A stretch of DNA of 64,000 nt from Bacteroidales bacterium UBA2287 (GTDB lineage: Bacteria > Bacteroidota > Bacteroidia > Bacteroidales > Tenuifilaceae), in NCBI GenBank assembly GCA_002345675.1, contig DDWL01000066.1, positions 37,189 to 101,188 of the forward strand. The letters are read 5' to 3'. The notes beneath the pieces are model-generated. The model searched no databases. It was not told the origin of the DNA and saw nothing but the letters and a program-made list of their open reading frames with translations. Both the position numbers and the translations under genes were made by a program. This document shows, one piece after another, positions 8,768-16,957 of the stretch; the first letter of the stretch is position 1, and every line of letters starts with the position of its first letter.

Positions 8768-9205
8768 CTAAGTATTGTGCTTGCTATAGTGTTCTTTTGC
8801 AATTTCGAAAAGTTGCTTTTGTATTTCGCCATGAGTTAATGGGTGAGGTGGAAAGTCCGAGAACAGACCAACCTCTTCAATTTCACTTATTGGCAAATTT
8901 CCCAGTTCACTTGTTTTTGCATAGTAAAAACGGTTAAAACTTTCGCTTCTATTGTGCTTTACTGTAAAATCGCATAAAGGAACAATGGTACAGTTTACTG
9001 TTCCCGTTTCTTCGAAAAGTTCGCGCAATGCAGCTTCAATGGGCGTTTCATCGGGTTCAATATGCCCACCAGGCAGTTCCCAAGTAATTCTGTTTCGTTG
9101 TTTTACCCAAACCCATAAGTTGTTATAAGTTAGAGCAATTACTACGTAATTGTACTTGCGACTACTATCAGAAACATTATGAATGGTAACAACAGGTTCG
9201 CTCAC
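8768..9205 (-). CDS. Nudix hydrolase
   Basis: A 145-residue single-domain Nudix protein. The full box runs from G47 to T69 and matches GX5EX7REUXEEXGU, with RELFEETG at its core. Such enzymes cleave nucleoside diphosphates linked to another group; the substrate is unknown. VKQRNRITWELPGGHIEPDE is typical of small NTP or oxidised-nucleotide hydrolases. The start codon is GTG. It lies between the rhomboid and aminotransferase genes with 11-base gaps on both sides. Confidence 0.92.
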   Translation of the reverse strand: MSEPVVTIHNVSDSSRKYNYVVIALTYNNLWVWVKQRNRITWELPGGHIEPDETPIEAALRELFEETGTVNCTIVPLCDFTVKHNRSESFNRFYYAKTSELGNLPISEIEEVGLFSDFPPHPLTHGEIQKQLFEIAKEHYSKHNT

Positions 9206-9216
9206 AGCGTTTGGGT

Positions 9217-9834
9217 TTACATTAACTTTAACCCCTCTAAAAACTGAAATATTAGTCGTGGGTTTATAAGTAGCGGATACAAAAAGCCAAAAACTGCACC
9301 AACAAAGTGGGCGTCGTGGTTAATGTTGTCCGACGAGTTACGGCTTTTGTAGTGCGAGTATAAGAGGTAACCAACTCCAAATACAATTGCAGGAATTGGA
9401 ATTATTCCAAAAAAGTAAAGTTTACTTAGTGGGTAAAAGAAAATGTGAGTAAAAACAACTGCCGAAACGGCTCCCGAAGCCCCAACCGATTTGTAGTAAA
9501 AGTCGTTTTTATACTTTTTTAGCGTAGTTAGCGACGAAATTATTGCGCCCCCAAAGTAAAGTGTTCCAAGGTGCACCCAAATATTTCCAATGTCGCCCGA
9601 AAGTTTTAAGGTTTCGAAAATTTGCTGAACGGAAATTCCAAACGAAAAAAGTACAATCATGTTAACCGCAAGGTGAATATAGTCGGCATGAACAAAGGCA
9701 TGTGTTAAAATGCGGTGTAATTCCTTGTTGTGAACAACAGCGTAGGGGCTAAGCAGCAGCTTGTCCATTATTTCTCTGCTATTTAGAGCTGCTATTGAAA
9801 TAATTACTGTGGCTATAATTATTATTAGTATCAT
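9217..9834 (-). CDS. Rhomboid family intramembrane serine protease
   Basis: A membrane protein of 205 residues from the ATG at 9834 (a TTG two codons earlier is possible). It has about six hydrophobic segments. The catalytic pair is present: S120 in GASGAVSA and H176 in DAHFVGAVFG. The LTHAFVHADYIHLAVNM segment supplies the conserved His and Asn of the oxyanion region. It should cut transmembrane substrates inside the bilayer; the substrate is unknown. It is encoded between holA and a Nudix gene in a tightly packed operon. Confidence 0.93.
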   Translation of the reverse strand: MILIIIIATVIISIAALNSREIMDKLLLSPYAVVHNKELHRILTHAFVHADYIHLAVNMIVLFSFGISVQQIFETLKLSGDIGNIWVHLGTLYFGGAIISSLTTLKKYKNDFYYKSVGASGAVSAVVFTHIFFYPLSKLYFFGIIPIPAIVFGVGYLLYSHYKSRNSSDNINHDAHFVGAVFGFLYPLLINPRLIFQFLEGLKLM

Positions 9835-9849
9835 TTGCAAAGCATTGTT

Positions 9850-10893
9850 TTAGTGCATTATTCGCCAAAGTAATTCGCGAAGAAGTTCTCCATTGTCGGT
9901 CGATTCGTTATTTAGCCCCTTTGAGCGCATGTCGTACTCGCGAAGAAGGGCAAAAACCTGAACGCACTTGCTTGGGTTGTATATGCGAGTGGCCGCTTTG
10001 TACTCGTTAACAAAAAATGGGTTAATGCCCAGTTCAACGGCAACATTTCGCTCCGATTTATCTTCGAGAAAATGGTACCTAAAAAGCTTTAAAAAGTACT
10101 GATGAATTGACGAAAGCGTAATGGTAATGTGGTTTCCCCCAGGGTTCTTTGCAAAGTGGTCGGCAATTCGATTGGCTACCAAAATATTGCGCTGTCCAAT
10201 TACCTTGGTAAGTTCGAACCGATTAAAATCCTTGCTAATCCCTATGTTTTGCTCAATATGAGGGGTGGTTATTTTTTTTGTGTCGGGTGGGAGGGTTATA
10301 ATAAGTTTATCGAGCTCGTTGGCAATTTTGCTAAGATCGTTACCCAAATAATCCTTTAAAAGTTCGGCTGGTGCTGGAGGAATTGAAATGCCCTTATTCG
10401 ATAAATAAATGGTAATCCACTCGGGAATTTGGTAATCGTAAAGTTTCTTCGACTCAAACAGAACGCCTATTTTTGCAGCCTGTGTAAAGAACTTTTTTGC
10501 CTTTTCGCCCCCTTTGCCAGAGCCACTGGGTTGAATTTTATGGCAAATAACGAGAATTGTCGATTTTAGGGGCGACTTAACGTAAACCTCGAGTTCTTCA
10601 ATTTTCTTAAGGTTTTGAGCCTCTTTAACAATTACAACCTGATGGTTTGCCATCATAGGAAATCGTCGTGCCGTTTCGATAATTCGACTTACATCGGCAT
10701 CAATTCCGTATATAATATGCTGGTTAAAAGCCTTTTCCGACTCGTCAAGAATGTTTTCGGCAATATAGTCGGATATTATATCAATATAATACCCCTCGTC
10801 GCCGGTTAGGATGTATATAGGTTTGTAAATTTTCTTCTTAAGTTCGTCAATAACCTCCGAGCATAGGTCGTCGAGGCTTTTTCGCTTTGCCAT
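9850..10893 (-). CDS. holA: DNA polymerase III subunit delta
   Basis: A 347-residue protein matching HolA in length and layout: an N-terminal YILTGDEGYYIDIISDYI segment in place of a P-loop, an AAA+-like core with RFPMMANHQVVIVKEAQNL, and a C-terminal bundle with SSIHQYFLKLFRYHFL. Delta opens the beta clamp in the clamp loader complex. It starts 12 bases after the AMP nucleosidase stop and is followed 15 bases later by the rhomboid gene, so replication supply seems tied to this operon. Confidence 0.93.
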   Translation of the reverse strand: MAKRKSLDDLCSEVIDELKKKIYKPIYILTGDEGYYIDIISDYIAENILDESEKAFNQHIIYGIDADVSRIIETARRFPMMANHQVVIVKEAQNLKKIEELEVYVKSPLKSTILVICHKIQPSGSGKGGEKAKKFFTQAAKIGVLFESKKLYDYQIPEWITIYLSNKGISIPPAPAELLKDYLGNDLSKIANELDKLIITLPPDTKKITTPHIEQNIGISKDFNRFELTKVIGQRNILVANRIADHFAKNPGGNHITITLSSIHQYFLKLFRYHFLEDKSERNVAVELGINPFFVNEYKAATRIYNPSKCVQVFALLREYDMRSKGLNNESTDNGELLRELLWRIMH

Positions 10894-10905
10894 GCTTTGG
10901 TTTTG

Positions 10906-11676
10906 TTAAAACTTTAAGTGTTTTACCGATAATCCGTTGTTCTTTAATTCTTTAAGCGACTCAATGCCAATAATAATGTGGTCTTCAACAAACATATTGG
11001 TTACCTTCTTATCGCTTTCGCTTGTCTTAATTCCTGATGAAATCATTGGCTGATCGGACACTAAAAGCAAAGCCCCAGTTGGAATTTCATTGGCAAAGCC
11101 AACCGTAAAAATGGTTGCAGTTTCCATATCAATGGCCATTGCTCTAATTCTACGAAGGTAATCCTTAAATTCCTCATCGTACTCCCAAACCCTGCGGTTG
11201 GTGGTTATTACAGTTCCTGTCCAGTAGTCGCGTTCTCGTCTGCGAATTGTTGAAGAAACGGCGCGCTGTAAATTAAATGCTGGTAGCGCAGGAACTTCGG
11301 GAGGGAAGTAGTCGTTCGATGTTCCTTCGTGACGAATAGCCGCTATGGGTAGAATTAAATCGCCTAACTCATTCTTTCGTTTAAGCCCTCCGCATTTCCC
11401 TAAAAACAGTACCGCTTTTGGGTTAATTGCTCCAAGTAAGTCCATTATTGACGCTGCATTGGGGCTACCCATTCCAAAGTCAATCATGGTTATGCCGTCC
11501 CATGTAGCACATGGCATATTGGCCGAAGGGTCAATTATTTCAACACCTGTATAGTTTGCAAAAAAGTCGAGATAACCTCTAAAGTTAGTTAGGAGAATAT
11601 ATTCGCCAAATTCCTCAATCTTTTGTCCCGTATAGCGAGGTAGCCAGTTAGCTACTATTTCCTCTTTTGTCTTCAT
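10906..11676 (-). CDS. amn: AMP nucleosidase
   Basis: A 256-residue phosphorylase-fold protein of the short Bacteroidota AMP nucleosidase type, without the N-terminal domain of E. coli Amn (484 residues). Features are VLFLGKCGGLKRK, HEGTSNDYFPPEVPALPAF, the MAIDMETATIFTVGF segment (Glu contacts the ribose) and LLLVSDQPM. It hydrolyses AMP to adenine and ribose 5-phosphate. It is the first gene of the minus-strand unit that continues into holA. The gap to the divergent HsdR_N gene is 192 bases. Confidence 0.88.
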   Translation of the reverse strand: MKTKEEIVANWLPRYTGQKIEEFGEYILLTNFRGYLDFFANYTGVEIIDPSANMPCATWDGITMIDFGMGSPNAASIMDLLGAINPKAVLFLGKCGGLKRKNELGDLILPIAAIRHEGTSNDYFPPEVPALPAFNLQRAVSSTIRRRERDYWTGTVITTNRRVWEYDEEFKDYLRRIRAMAIDMETATIFTVGFANEIPTGALLLVSDQPMISSGIKTSESDKKVTNMFVEDHIIIGIESLKELKNNGLSVKHLKF

Positions 11677-11868
11677 GGCTTAAGGTATTATGGGTGAAAT
11701 TTTAATGTTTTATTTTAAAAATGACGATTTAACGCGCTGATATTTAGAACTTATTAGAGTGTTAGTGTGTTTTCTAAAGTTAACAAATATAGCGATTTTT
11801 AAAAAAATATAGGAGTTACACCCTGCAATGGAAACACATTTGCGATATTTGCACAAAATAAATGCTTC

Positions 11869-12327
11869 GTGCAAAAACTAAATCTTCCTGATTGTCAACT
11901 TATAACAAAAGAGAGCGAGGGTCAAATTCGTGTTCTCGATTTTGTTAGGCAAAAATTTGTTGCACTTACTGCCGAAGAATGGGTTAGGCAGTATTTTTTA
12001 CATTTTATGGTTTTTCATAGGCAATTTCCCAAGGGGTTAATTAAAGTTGAACAAAAAGTATTAATTAGCGGAATGCCCCAGCGTGCCGATATTGTTGCGC
12101 ATTCGAAAAATGGAAGCCCATTAATGGTTGTGGAGTGTAAGGCTCCCGAAGTGTGCTTGAGCCGCGACACATTTGCCCAAGCAGCACGCTACAATTTAAC
12201 GGTTAAGGCGCCATACCTAACAATAACTAATGGACTTAATCACTTTTGCTGTAAAATCGATTTAGCTAATGGGAAATTTACATTTCTCGATGGTTTTCCA
12301 TCTTTTTCTGAAATAGATGCTGGTTAA
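11869..12327 (+). CDS. Orphan type I restriction enzyme R protein N-terminal domain (HsdR_N-like nuclease fold)
   Basis: A 152-residue protein with the PD-(D/E)XK nuclease pattern: D74 in QRADIVAH, then E89 and K91 in MVVECKAPE. It resembles the N-terminal domain of type I restriction R subunits, but it has no helicase domain and there are no hsdM or hsdS genes nearby. The start is GTG. Proteins of this kind beside holA are, as I recall, common in Bacteroidota, so it is more likely a housekeeping DNA-processing factor than part of a restriction system. Its function is unknown. Confidence 0.75.
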   Translation: MQKLNLPDCQLITKESEGQIRVLDFVRQKFVALTAEEWVRQYFLHFMVFHRQFPKGLIKVEQKVLISGMPQRADIVAHSKNGSPLMVVECKAPEVCLSRDTFAQAARYNLTVKAPYLTITNGLNHFCCKIDLANGKFTFLDGFPSFSEIDAG

Positions 12328-12381
12328 TGGCCAATTGCCTTTCTCAATCTTTTTGTTTTTCTTTGCTAAAAACAAACTAAT

Positions 12382-12855
12382 ATGGAAAAAGTTGCTGTTT
12401 TCCCAGGTTCGTTCGACCCCTTTACCGTTGGACATGAAGCAATTGTTCGAAGAGCCCTATCTCTTTTCGATAAAGTAATTGTTGCTGTAGGCCAAAATGC
12501 GGTTAAAAAATCGCTTATAACAATCGACAATCGATTGGCTCTCATAAAAGATGTTTTTAGCGACGAAAAAAGGGTCGAAGTGCTTTCGTACGAAGGGTTA
12601 ACGGTTAATTTTTGCAATAGCCTTGGGGCAAAATTTATACTTAGAGGACTTCGAACCTCGGCCGACTTTGAGTACGAGCGCGCAATTGGTCAGGTAAATA
12701 AAATGCTGCTTCCCAATATCGAATCGGTGTTTTTACTCGCTTCGCCCGAGCATACTCCAGTTAATTCAACCATTGTACGCGATATTATTCTCAACGGTGG
12801 CGATGCCTCGATGTTTTTACCCCTCAAAATCGATATTAAAAAGTACTTGGATTAG
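12382..12855 (+). CDS. coaD: Phosphopantetheine adenylyltransferase
   Basis: A 157-residue enzyme of the usual CoaD length. It shows the nucleotidyltransferase motif GSFDPFTVGH (residues 9-18, with the TxGH signature), RGLRTSADFEYE in the middle, and the second signature NSTIVRDII. It adds AMP from ATP to 4'-phosphopantetheine, the penultimate step of coenzyme A synthesis. It lies 54 bases behind the HsdR_N gene and 75 bases before the thioredoxin-like gene. Confidence 0.97.
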   Translation: MEKVAVFPGSFDPFTVGHEAIVRRALSLFDKVIVAVGQNAVKKSLITIDNRLALIKDVFSDEKRVEVLSYEGLTVNFCNSLGAKFILRGLRTSADFEYERAIGQVNKMLLPNIESVFLLASPEHTPVNSTIVRDIILNGGDASMFLPLKIDIKKYLD

Positions 12856-12930
12856 CATCTTTTCGTTTGTCCTCAAGAGTTTTGCACTCTATTTGTAACA
12901 ACAAGTTCTTCATAAAAAAAATAAGCCAAA

Positions 12931-14334
12931 ATGAGGTTGTTCGCTTTACTATTTTTTGTTTTCGTTGCGTCAACTACCTATTCGCAGCAGGTAAAAATTA
13001 AAGGAAATGCACCCGATTATGCCAACGAAGAGCTTGTTTTTTATAGGTACTCCGACTACATATCGCAAACAGAGGAACTTCTTGGTCGTTTTATCGTATT
13101 GCCAAACGGCGATTTTAGATGCGACTTAAGCATTAACGAAACATCTTTTACATTTGTTTACTTAGGAGTTCATAGGTTATACCTTTTTATTGAGCCAGCA
13201 AAAACATACACCATTGTTCTACCTCCCCGCGAAGATAAAACAGAAGCACAAAGGCTAAACCCATTTTTTCGAGAGGTTGAAATTCATGCAGGAATTAAGG
13301 GTGCCGACAAAACCGAACTTAATTACCTCATAAGTGCGTTCGACCTCGCTTTTAACGAGCATTTCGACAAGATTGTAAACGATGCCTATGCCCGAAAAAA
13401 ATCGCTTCCAACCGATTCGCTTGTTAATGCAATGGAGCAGCAGTTTATGGGTTTCGACCATCCATTTTTTTCGTCATATCGAAATTATAGGTATGGCTTG
13501 CTATACCAACTTTCGCTAATGCAAAAGGCTCGAAGCATTTCCGATTCCTATTTTCTTAACAAGCCAATACAGTATAACAACCCTGCCTACATGGAGCTGT
13601 TTAACTTGGTTTACGATAAGTACTTCATTTTCTTTTCACGAACCGAAAAGGGTTCGGCCATTTTTAGTAATATAACCGACAATAGAAGTTATAAAAACTT
13701 AAAAAAAACGCTATCGACCGATAACGTTTTGGCAAACGACTCGCTGCTCGAACTGGTTATTCTTAAAGGCTTACACGACAGTTTTTTCGACGATAAGTTT
13801 TCGCGTTCTGCACTGGTAGCTATTCTCGACTCGCTTTACAGGTCAACAAAAATTGCCGAGCACTTACTAATTGCTGAGAATATTCGGTCGAGGGTAACCC
13901 GTTTACTACCAGGATTTGTTCCAGCGCCCTTCGAACTCTATAATATAAAAGGGGAATTAGTGTCGCTTAACGCTTTTGAAGGTAAGTATGTGTACCTAAA
14001 CTTTTGTACAGCATCAAGCTACTCATGCCTTCAGGAATTTACCATACTCGAAAAGTTTTACGAAAAGCATCGTAAGGTTTTAGAAATAGTTACTATCAGC
14101 GTCGATAGAGATCCAAACGATTTAAAATTGTTGCTTGAGCAAACAAACTACCAGTGGACATTCCTTCACTATGGCAATAAACCCGACATTATAAAGGATT
14201 TCGATATTAGGGCTTACCCAACCTACTTTTTAATTGGCCCCGACCGTCGGCTATTGATTTCACCAGCCATGTCGCCACGCGAAAATTTCGAAATTCAACT
14301 TTTTAAGGTGTTACGCTCAAGGGGCGATATTTAA
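12931..14334 (+). CDS. Exported TlpA-like thioredoxin-fold protein with altered active site
   Basis: A 467-residue protein with a signal peptide (MRLFALLFFVFVASTTYSQ), a long N-terminal region of the kind fused to Bacteroidota TlpA-like proteins, and a C-terminal thioredoxin fold (about 330-465). The fold is supported by PAPFELYNIKGELVSLNAF, YVYLNF, VTISVDRD and AYPTYFLIGPD, which carries the cis-proline. Where the family has WCxxC, this protein reads CTASSYSC (C359 to C366), so the first cysteine of the CXXC pair is serine (S363-Y-S-C366). It is probably periplasmic; ordinary disulfide reductase activity is doubtful. Confidence 0.8.
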   Translation: MRLFALLFFVFVASTTYSQQVKIKGNAPDYANEELVFYRYSDYISQTEELLGRFIVLPNGDFRCDLSINETSFTFVYLGVHRLYLFIEPAKTYTIVLPPREDKTEAQRLNPFFREVEIHAGIKGADKTELNYLISAFDLAFNEHFDKIVNDAYARKKSLPTDSLVNAMEQQFMGFDHPFFSSYRNYRYGLLYQLSLMQKARSISDSYFLNKPIQYNNPAYMELFNLVYDKYFIFFSRTEKGSAIFSNITDNRSYKNLKKTLSTDNVLANDSLLELVILKGLHDSFFDDKFSRSALVAILDSLYRSTKIAEHLLIAENIRSRVTRLLPGFVPAPFELYNIKGELVSLNAFEGKYVYLNFCTASSYSCLQEFTILEKFYEKHRKVLEIVTISVDRDPNDLKLLLEQTNYQWTFLHYGNKPDIIKDFDIRAYPTYFLIGPDRRLLISPAMSPRENFEIQLFKVLRSRGDI

Positions 14335-14948
14335 ACTACTCCTGCTTCCGATAACACAAGTTTTACCGAACTATAAGTGTTCTCCATGTAGCCCTTAATG
14401 TCTTCGGGGCTAACCCATTTGGCTTCGGTTATATCCTCTATTTGCTGTGGCGTTGGAGTTTCGCTTCCAGTGTATTTCATTTTATACCAGTGGGTTCGCT
14501 TTAAAAACTGTTTGCCGTCGCGAGTATATATGTGTAGTGTATTTCCAATGGACGATTCAATTTTGGGTAGTTTAATTCCACACTCCTCCGACACTTCTCT
14601 AACTGCAGTTGTTTCAATTTTTTCTCCTTTCTCTGTTTTTCCCTTGGGTAAATCCCAAATTCCGCTACGCTTAATTAGTAAGAATTGATTGCTGCTATTT
14701 TCCACCAATCCACCTGCTGCTTCAACATTATGAAATATTGAGCTGAAATGTTTAAAAAGACTATCGGCGTCGTGACTAAAAAGGTAAAGGTTTTTTGCGC
14801 TGGTCATCATTTCAAAAAAATCGAGTAACTTTGCAAAGTTCGATTCTGGCTTGCATTTTAAAAACAAACCATTGTCGTTTGCAAAATGCTCTAAAAAACG
14901 ATTGGTTATAACAACCTTTCGACAACCTATAAAAATTGTGTGTTCCAT
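14331..14948 (-). CDS. Nudix hydrolase with N-terminal extension
   Basis: A protein of 205 residues from the ATG at 14948. The Nudix box (about 103-125) is complete, with REVSEECG at its core after IWDLPKGKTEKGE. About 80 residues precede the Nudix fold and have no motif I know. The start codon overlaps that of pyrE on the other strand inside a CCATGG sequence. An alternative start at 14969 would extend it 7 codons into pyrE. Its stop overlaps the convergent thioredoxin-like gene by 4 bases. The substrate is unknown. Confidence 0.85.
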   Translation of the reverse strand: MEHTIFIGCRKVVITNRFLEHFANDNGLFLKCKPESNFAKLLDFFEMMTSAKNLYLFSHDADSLFKHFSSIFHNVEAAGGLVENSSNQFLLIKRSGIWDLPKGKTEKGEKIETTAVREVSEECGIKLPKIESSIGNTLHIYTRDGKQFLKRTHWYKMKYTGSETPTPQQIEDITEAKWVSPEDIKGYMENTYSSVKLVLSEAGVV

Positions 14949-15579
14949 GGAGGTTTTTGATAATGACATTGTGTCAAATTTAATACGAATTAATGCAATT
15001 ATTTTAAACCCTGCAAACCCGTTTACTTGGGCTTCGGGGTGGAAATCGCCAATATACTGCGATAACCGAAAAATTCTTTCCTACCCCAATGTACGACGAA
15101 TGGTTACTGTAGGTTTTAAAGATATTATAAACGAACACTTTTCGGGGGTAGAAGTTGTTGCTGGGGTGGCGACTGGTGCAATTGCCCATGGAGCCCTTGT
15201 TGCAAACGAGTTAAATTTGCCTTTTGTTTACGTTAGGCCCGAACCCAAAAAGCATGGCTTAGCCAATCAAATTGAAGGTGATATTTTACCAGGACAAAAA
15301 GTAGTTGTTGTTGAAGATTTAATTTCGACAGGTAAAAGTAGCCTCAATGCAGTAAACACCCTTCGCGAAGCTGGCGTCGAAGTGCTTGGCATGGTTGCCA
15401 TTTTTACCTATGGTTTCGAGGTTGCCCAAGTGAACTTTAAAAACGAAAATGTTAAACTCGTTACGCTTGGTTCATATTCCAAAATGATTGAGTTGGCTAC
15501 AAAAGCGGGAACAGTAAGCCCGCAACATGTTGAATTGCTTCATAATTGGCGAATGAGTCCCGAAACTTGGGGACAGTAA
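14947..15579 (+). CDS. pyrE: Orotate phosphoribosyltransferase
   Basis: A protein of 210 residues from the ATG at 14947, the usual PyrE length. The reading frame continues upstream, but that stretch is antisense to the Nudix gene. Features are NPFTWASGWKSPIYCDNRK, GVATGAIAHGALVA, RPEPKKHGL on the catalytic loop, and the PRPP-binding VVVVEDLISTGKSS (119-132). It makes orotidine 5'-phosphate from orotate and PRPP in pyrimidine synthesis. A TAACTTTG sequence at 14826-14833, inside the Nudix gene, could be its -7 box. Confidence 0.96.
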   Translation: MEVFDNDIVSNLIRINAIILNPANPFTWASGWKSPIYCDNRKILSYPNVRRMVTVGFKDIINEHFSGVEVVAGVATGAIAHGALVANELNLPFVYVRPEPKKHGLANQIEGDILPGQKVVVVEDLISTGKSSLNAVNTLREAGVEVLGMVAIFTYGFEVAQVNFKNENVKLVTLGSYSKMIELATKAGTVSPQHVELLHNWRMSPETWGQ

Positions 15580-15595
15580 ATCTTTAAATACAAAA

Positions 15596-16003
15596 ATGAC
15601 TACAGTTGAAAGTAAAATAGTTGCCATTAGGCGATCCGACGAACAGGTGTATAGCGTACTTAGCAGTTTTAAAAACTTTACTCCAGCAGTTGAGGCTGCA
15701 AAGTTAAAGGACTGGGAAGCCGACGACGATACTTGCAAGTTTAGAGTCGATGGTATTGGCCTTATTGGCCTTAAAATTATTGAACGAGAACCATTTAAAT
15801 CGCTAAAAATAACAGGCGACGAGGGTGTTCCTTTCGAGTTTTTTATTTGGTTGCAGTTTAAACAGGTAGCCCCTTACGATACTCGTATGAAAATTACCCT
15901 TAAAGCCGAACTCAATATGATGATGAAAATGGTTATTGGTTCTAAACTTCAGGTGGGTATCGATACAGTTGCCGAAACCATAGCTAAGGCCTTAAATACG
16001 TAG
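15596..16003 (+). CDS. SRPBCC family protein
   Basis: A 135-residue START/SRPBCC-fold protein. The pattern is an N-terminal strand and helix (VESKIVAIRRSDEQVYSVLSSF), central strands with CKFRVDGIGLIGLKIIE, and a long C-terminal helix (LQVGIDTVAETIAKAL). The fold binds hydrophobic ligands; none can be named. It begins 16 bases after pyrE and is probably co-transcribed. It converges on birA with a 3-base gap. Confidence 0.8.
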   Translation: MTTVESKIVAIRRSDEQVYSVLSSFKNFTPAVEAAKLKDWEADDDTCKFRVDGIGLIGLKIIEREPFKSLKITGDEGVPFEFFIWLQFKQVAPYDTRMKITLKAELNMMMKMVIGSKLQVGIDTVAETIAKALNT

Positions 16004-16006
16004 AAG

Positions 16007-16747
16007 CTAAAAAAACGATATTTCTTTAAAACCAAACTCTTTTCGTTCCCCATTGCGACTTTCGAGAATAAGTTCGCCTGTGCCTTTTACTCCTGCAATA
16101 ATTGCCTCAAACTTTTTCCCATCCGAACTGTATGTGTAAAACTCATTTCGACGGTACAAAAGGTTAAGGTACTCGGCCTGAATTACATCAAAACCATTAT
16201 TTCTCAAGTCGTTGTATCGTGCCGAAATGCGGCTGCACAGCAATCCAATAGTTTCCTTAAGGTCAAAAACATATCCTGTTTCTAGGGCAAGCGAGGTGGG
16301 GTTTGGTATATCGTCTGAAAATGTTTTTTGGTTCACGTTTAGCCCAATGCCAACAATCGATTGGTCTAATTGGGCTGAACTTATAGCGTTTTCAATTAAA
16401 ATTCCTGCAATTTTATTGTTGTTAACATAAATGTCGTTTGGCCACTTAATGCTTATACCTTTAGTATATTGTAATAGCATGTCGCATATACCAAGCGAAA
16501 TTGCCTGCGAAAGAATGAACTGCTCCTGCACCTTCAGAAATTTAGGGTAAAGTATAAAGCTAAACGTAATATTCTTGTCCTTTTCGCTTTCCCATGTATT
16601 GCCACGTTGCCCTCTACCTTCAACTTGATTATTTGTGGCAACAGCAAGTCCTTCATCGAGTTGCTCCTTACTTAAGGTTGTAAGGTACTTATTTGTCGAG
16701 TCAATTTCGGAAAGCCATATTAACTTTTTGCCAATTTGTGTGTTCAT
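16007..16747 (-). CDS. birA: Biotin--[acetyl-CoA-carboxylase] ligase
   Basis: A 246-residue catalytic-only biotin protein ligase. It has the biotinyl-AMP loop GRGQRGNTW (residues 44-52), KWPNDIYVNNNKIAGIL (101-117), in which K101 is the active-site lysine, and a small C-terminal domain. The N-terminal helix-turn-helix of E. coli BirA is missing, so it should not repress transcription itself. It attaches biotin to the carboxyl carrier protein of acetyl-CoA carboxylase and related enzymes. A TATATTTG box lies on its strand at 16787-16794. Confidence 0.95.
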   Translation of the reverse strand: MNTQIGKKLIWLSEIDSTNKYLTTLSKEQLDEGLAVATNNQVEGRGQRGNTWESEKDKNITFSFILYPKFLKVQEQFILSQAISLGICDMLLQYTKGISIKWPNDIYVNNNKIAGILIENAISSAQLDQSIVGIGLNVNQKTFSDDIPNPTSLALETGYVFDLKETIGLLCSRISARYNDLRNNGFDVIQAEYLNLLYRRNEFYTYSSDGKKFEAIIAGVKGTGELILESRNGERKEFGFKEISFF

Positions 16748-16786
16748 TAACTTACAATTTCAATTATGCCGTTAGTAACTTTACCA

Positions 16787-16794
16787 CAAATATA
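16787..16794 (-). promoter_or_regulatory. Putative -7 box for birA
   Basis: The minus strand reads TATATTTG, about 40 bases before the birA ATG, fitting TAnnTTTG. No good upstream TTTG element is visible at the usual spacing. Confidence 0.35.
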
Positions 16795-16927
16795 TAAACT
16801 CTGGGGGTATAGACTTTAATAACGACGGAAGGTTTTATTGTGCAGCATTTTTATATCAATTTAATTTTCTTTTAGCTCAATTTGCCTACTACAAATTTAC
16901 TATAGCTAGTTTTTGCTAAAAAAATTA

Positions 16928-16935
16928 TACTTTTG
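16928..16935 (+). promoter_or_regulatory. Putative -7 box for the rsfS-ftsH unit
   Basis: TACTTTTG matches TAnnTTTG and lies 22 bases before the rsfS ATG, in the divergent gap with birA. The upstream element is weak, with TTTG only 12 bases away. Confidence 0.4.
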
Positions 16936-16957
16936 CAAATTAATTTAAACAATATCA

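Noticed and set aside
11869..12327. Part of a restriction-modification or defence island
   Set aside because: There are no hsdM, hsdS, helicase or defence genes nearby; the neighbours (holA, amn, coaD) are housekeeping genes.
14851..14946. N-terminal extension of pyrE by 32 codons
   Set aside because: PyrE has its normal length from 14947. The extension is antisense to the conserved Nudix coding sequence.
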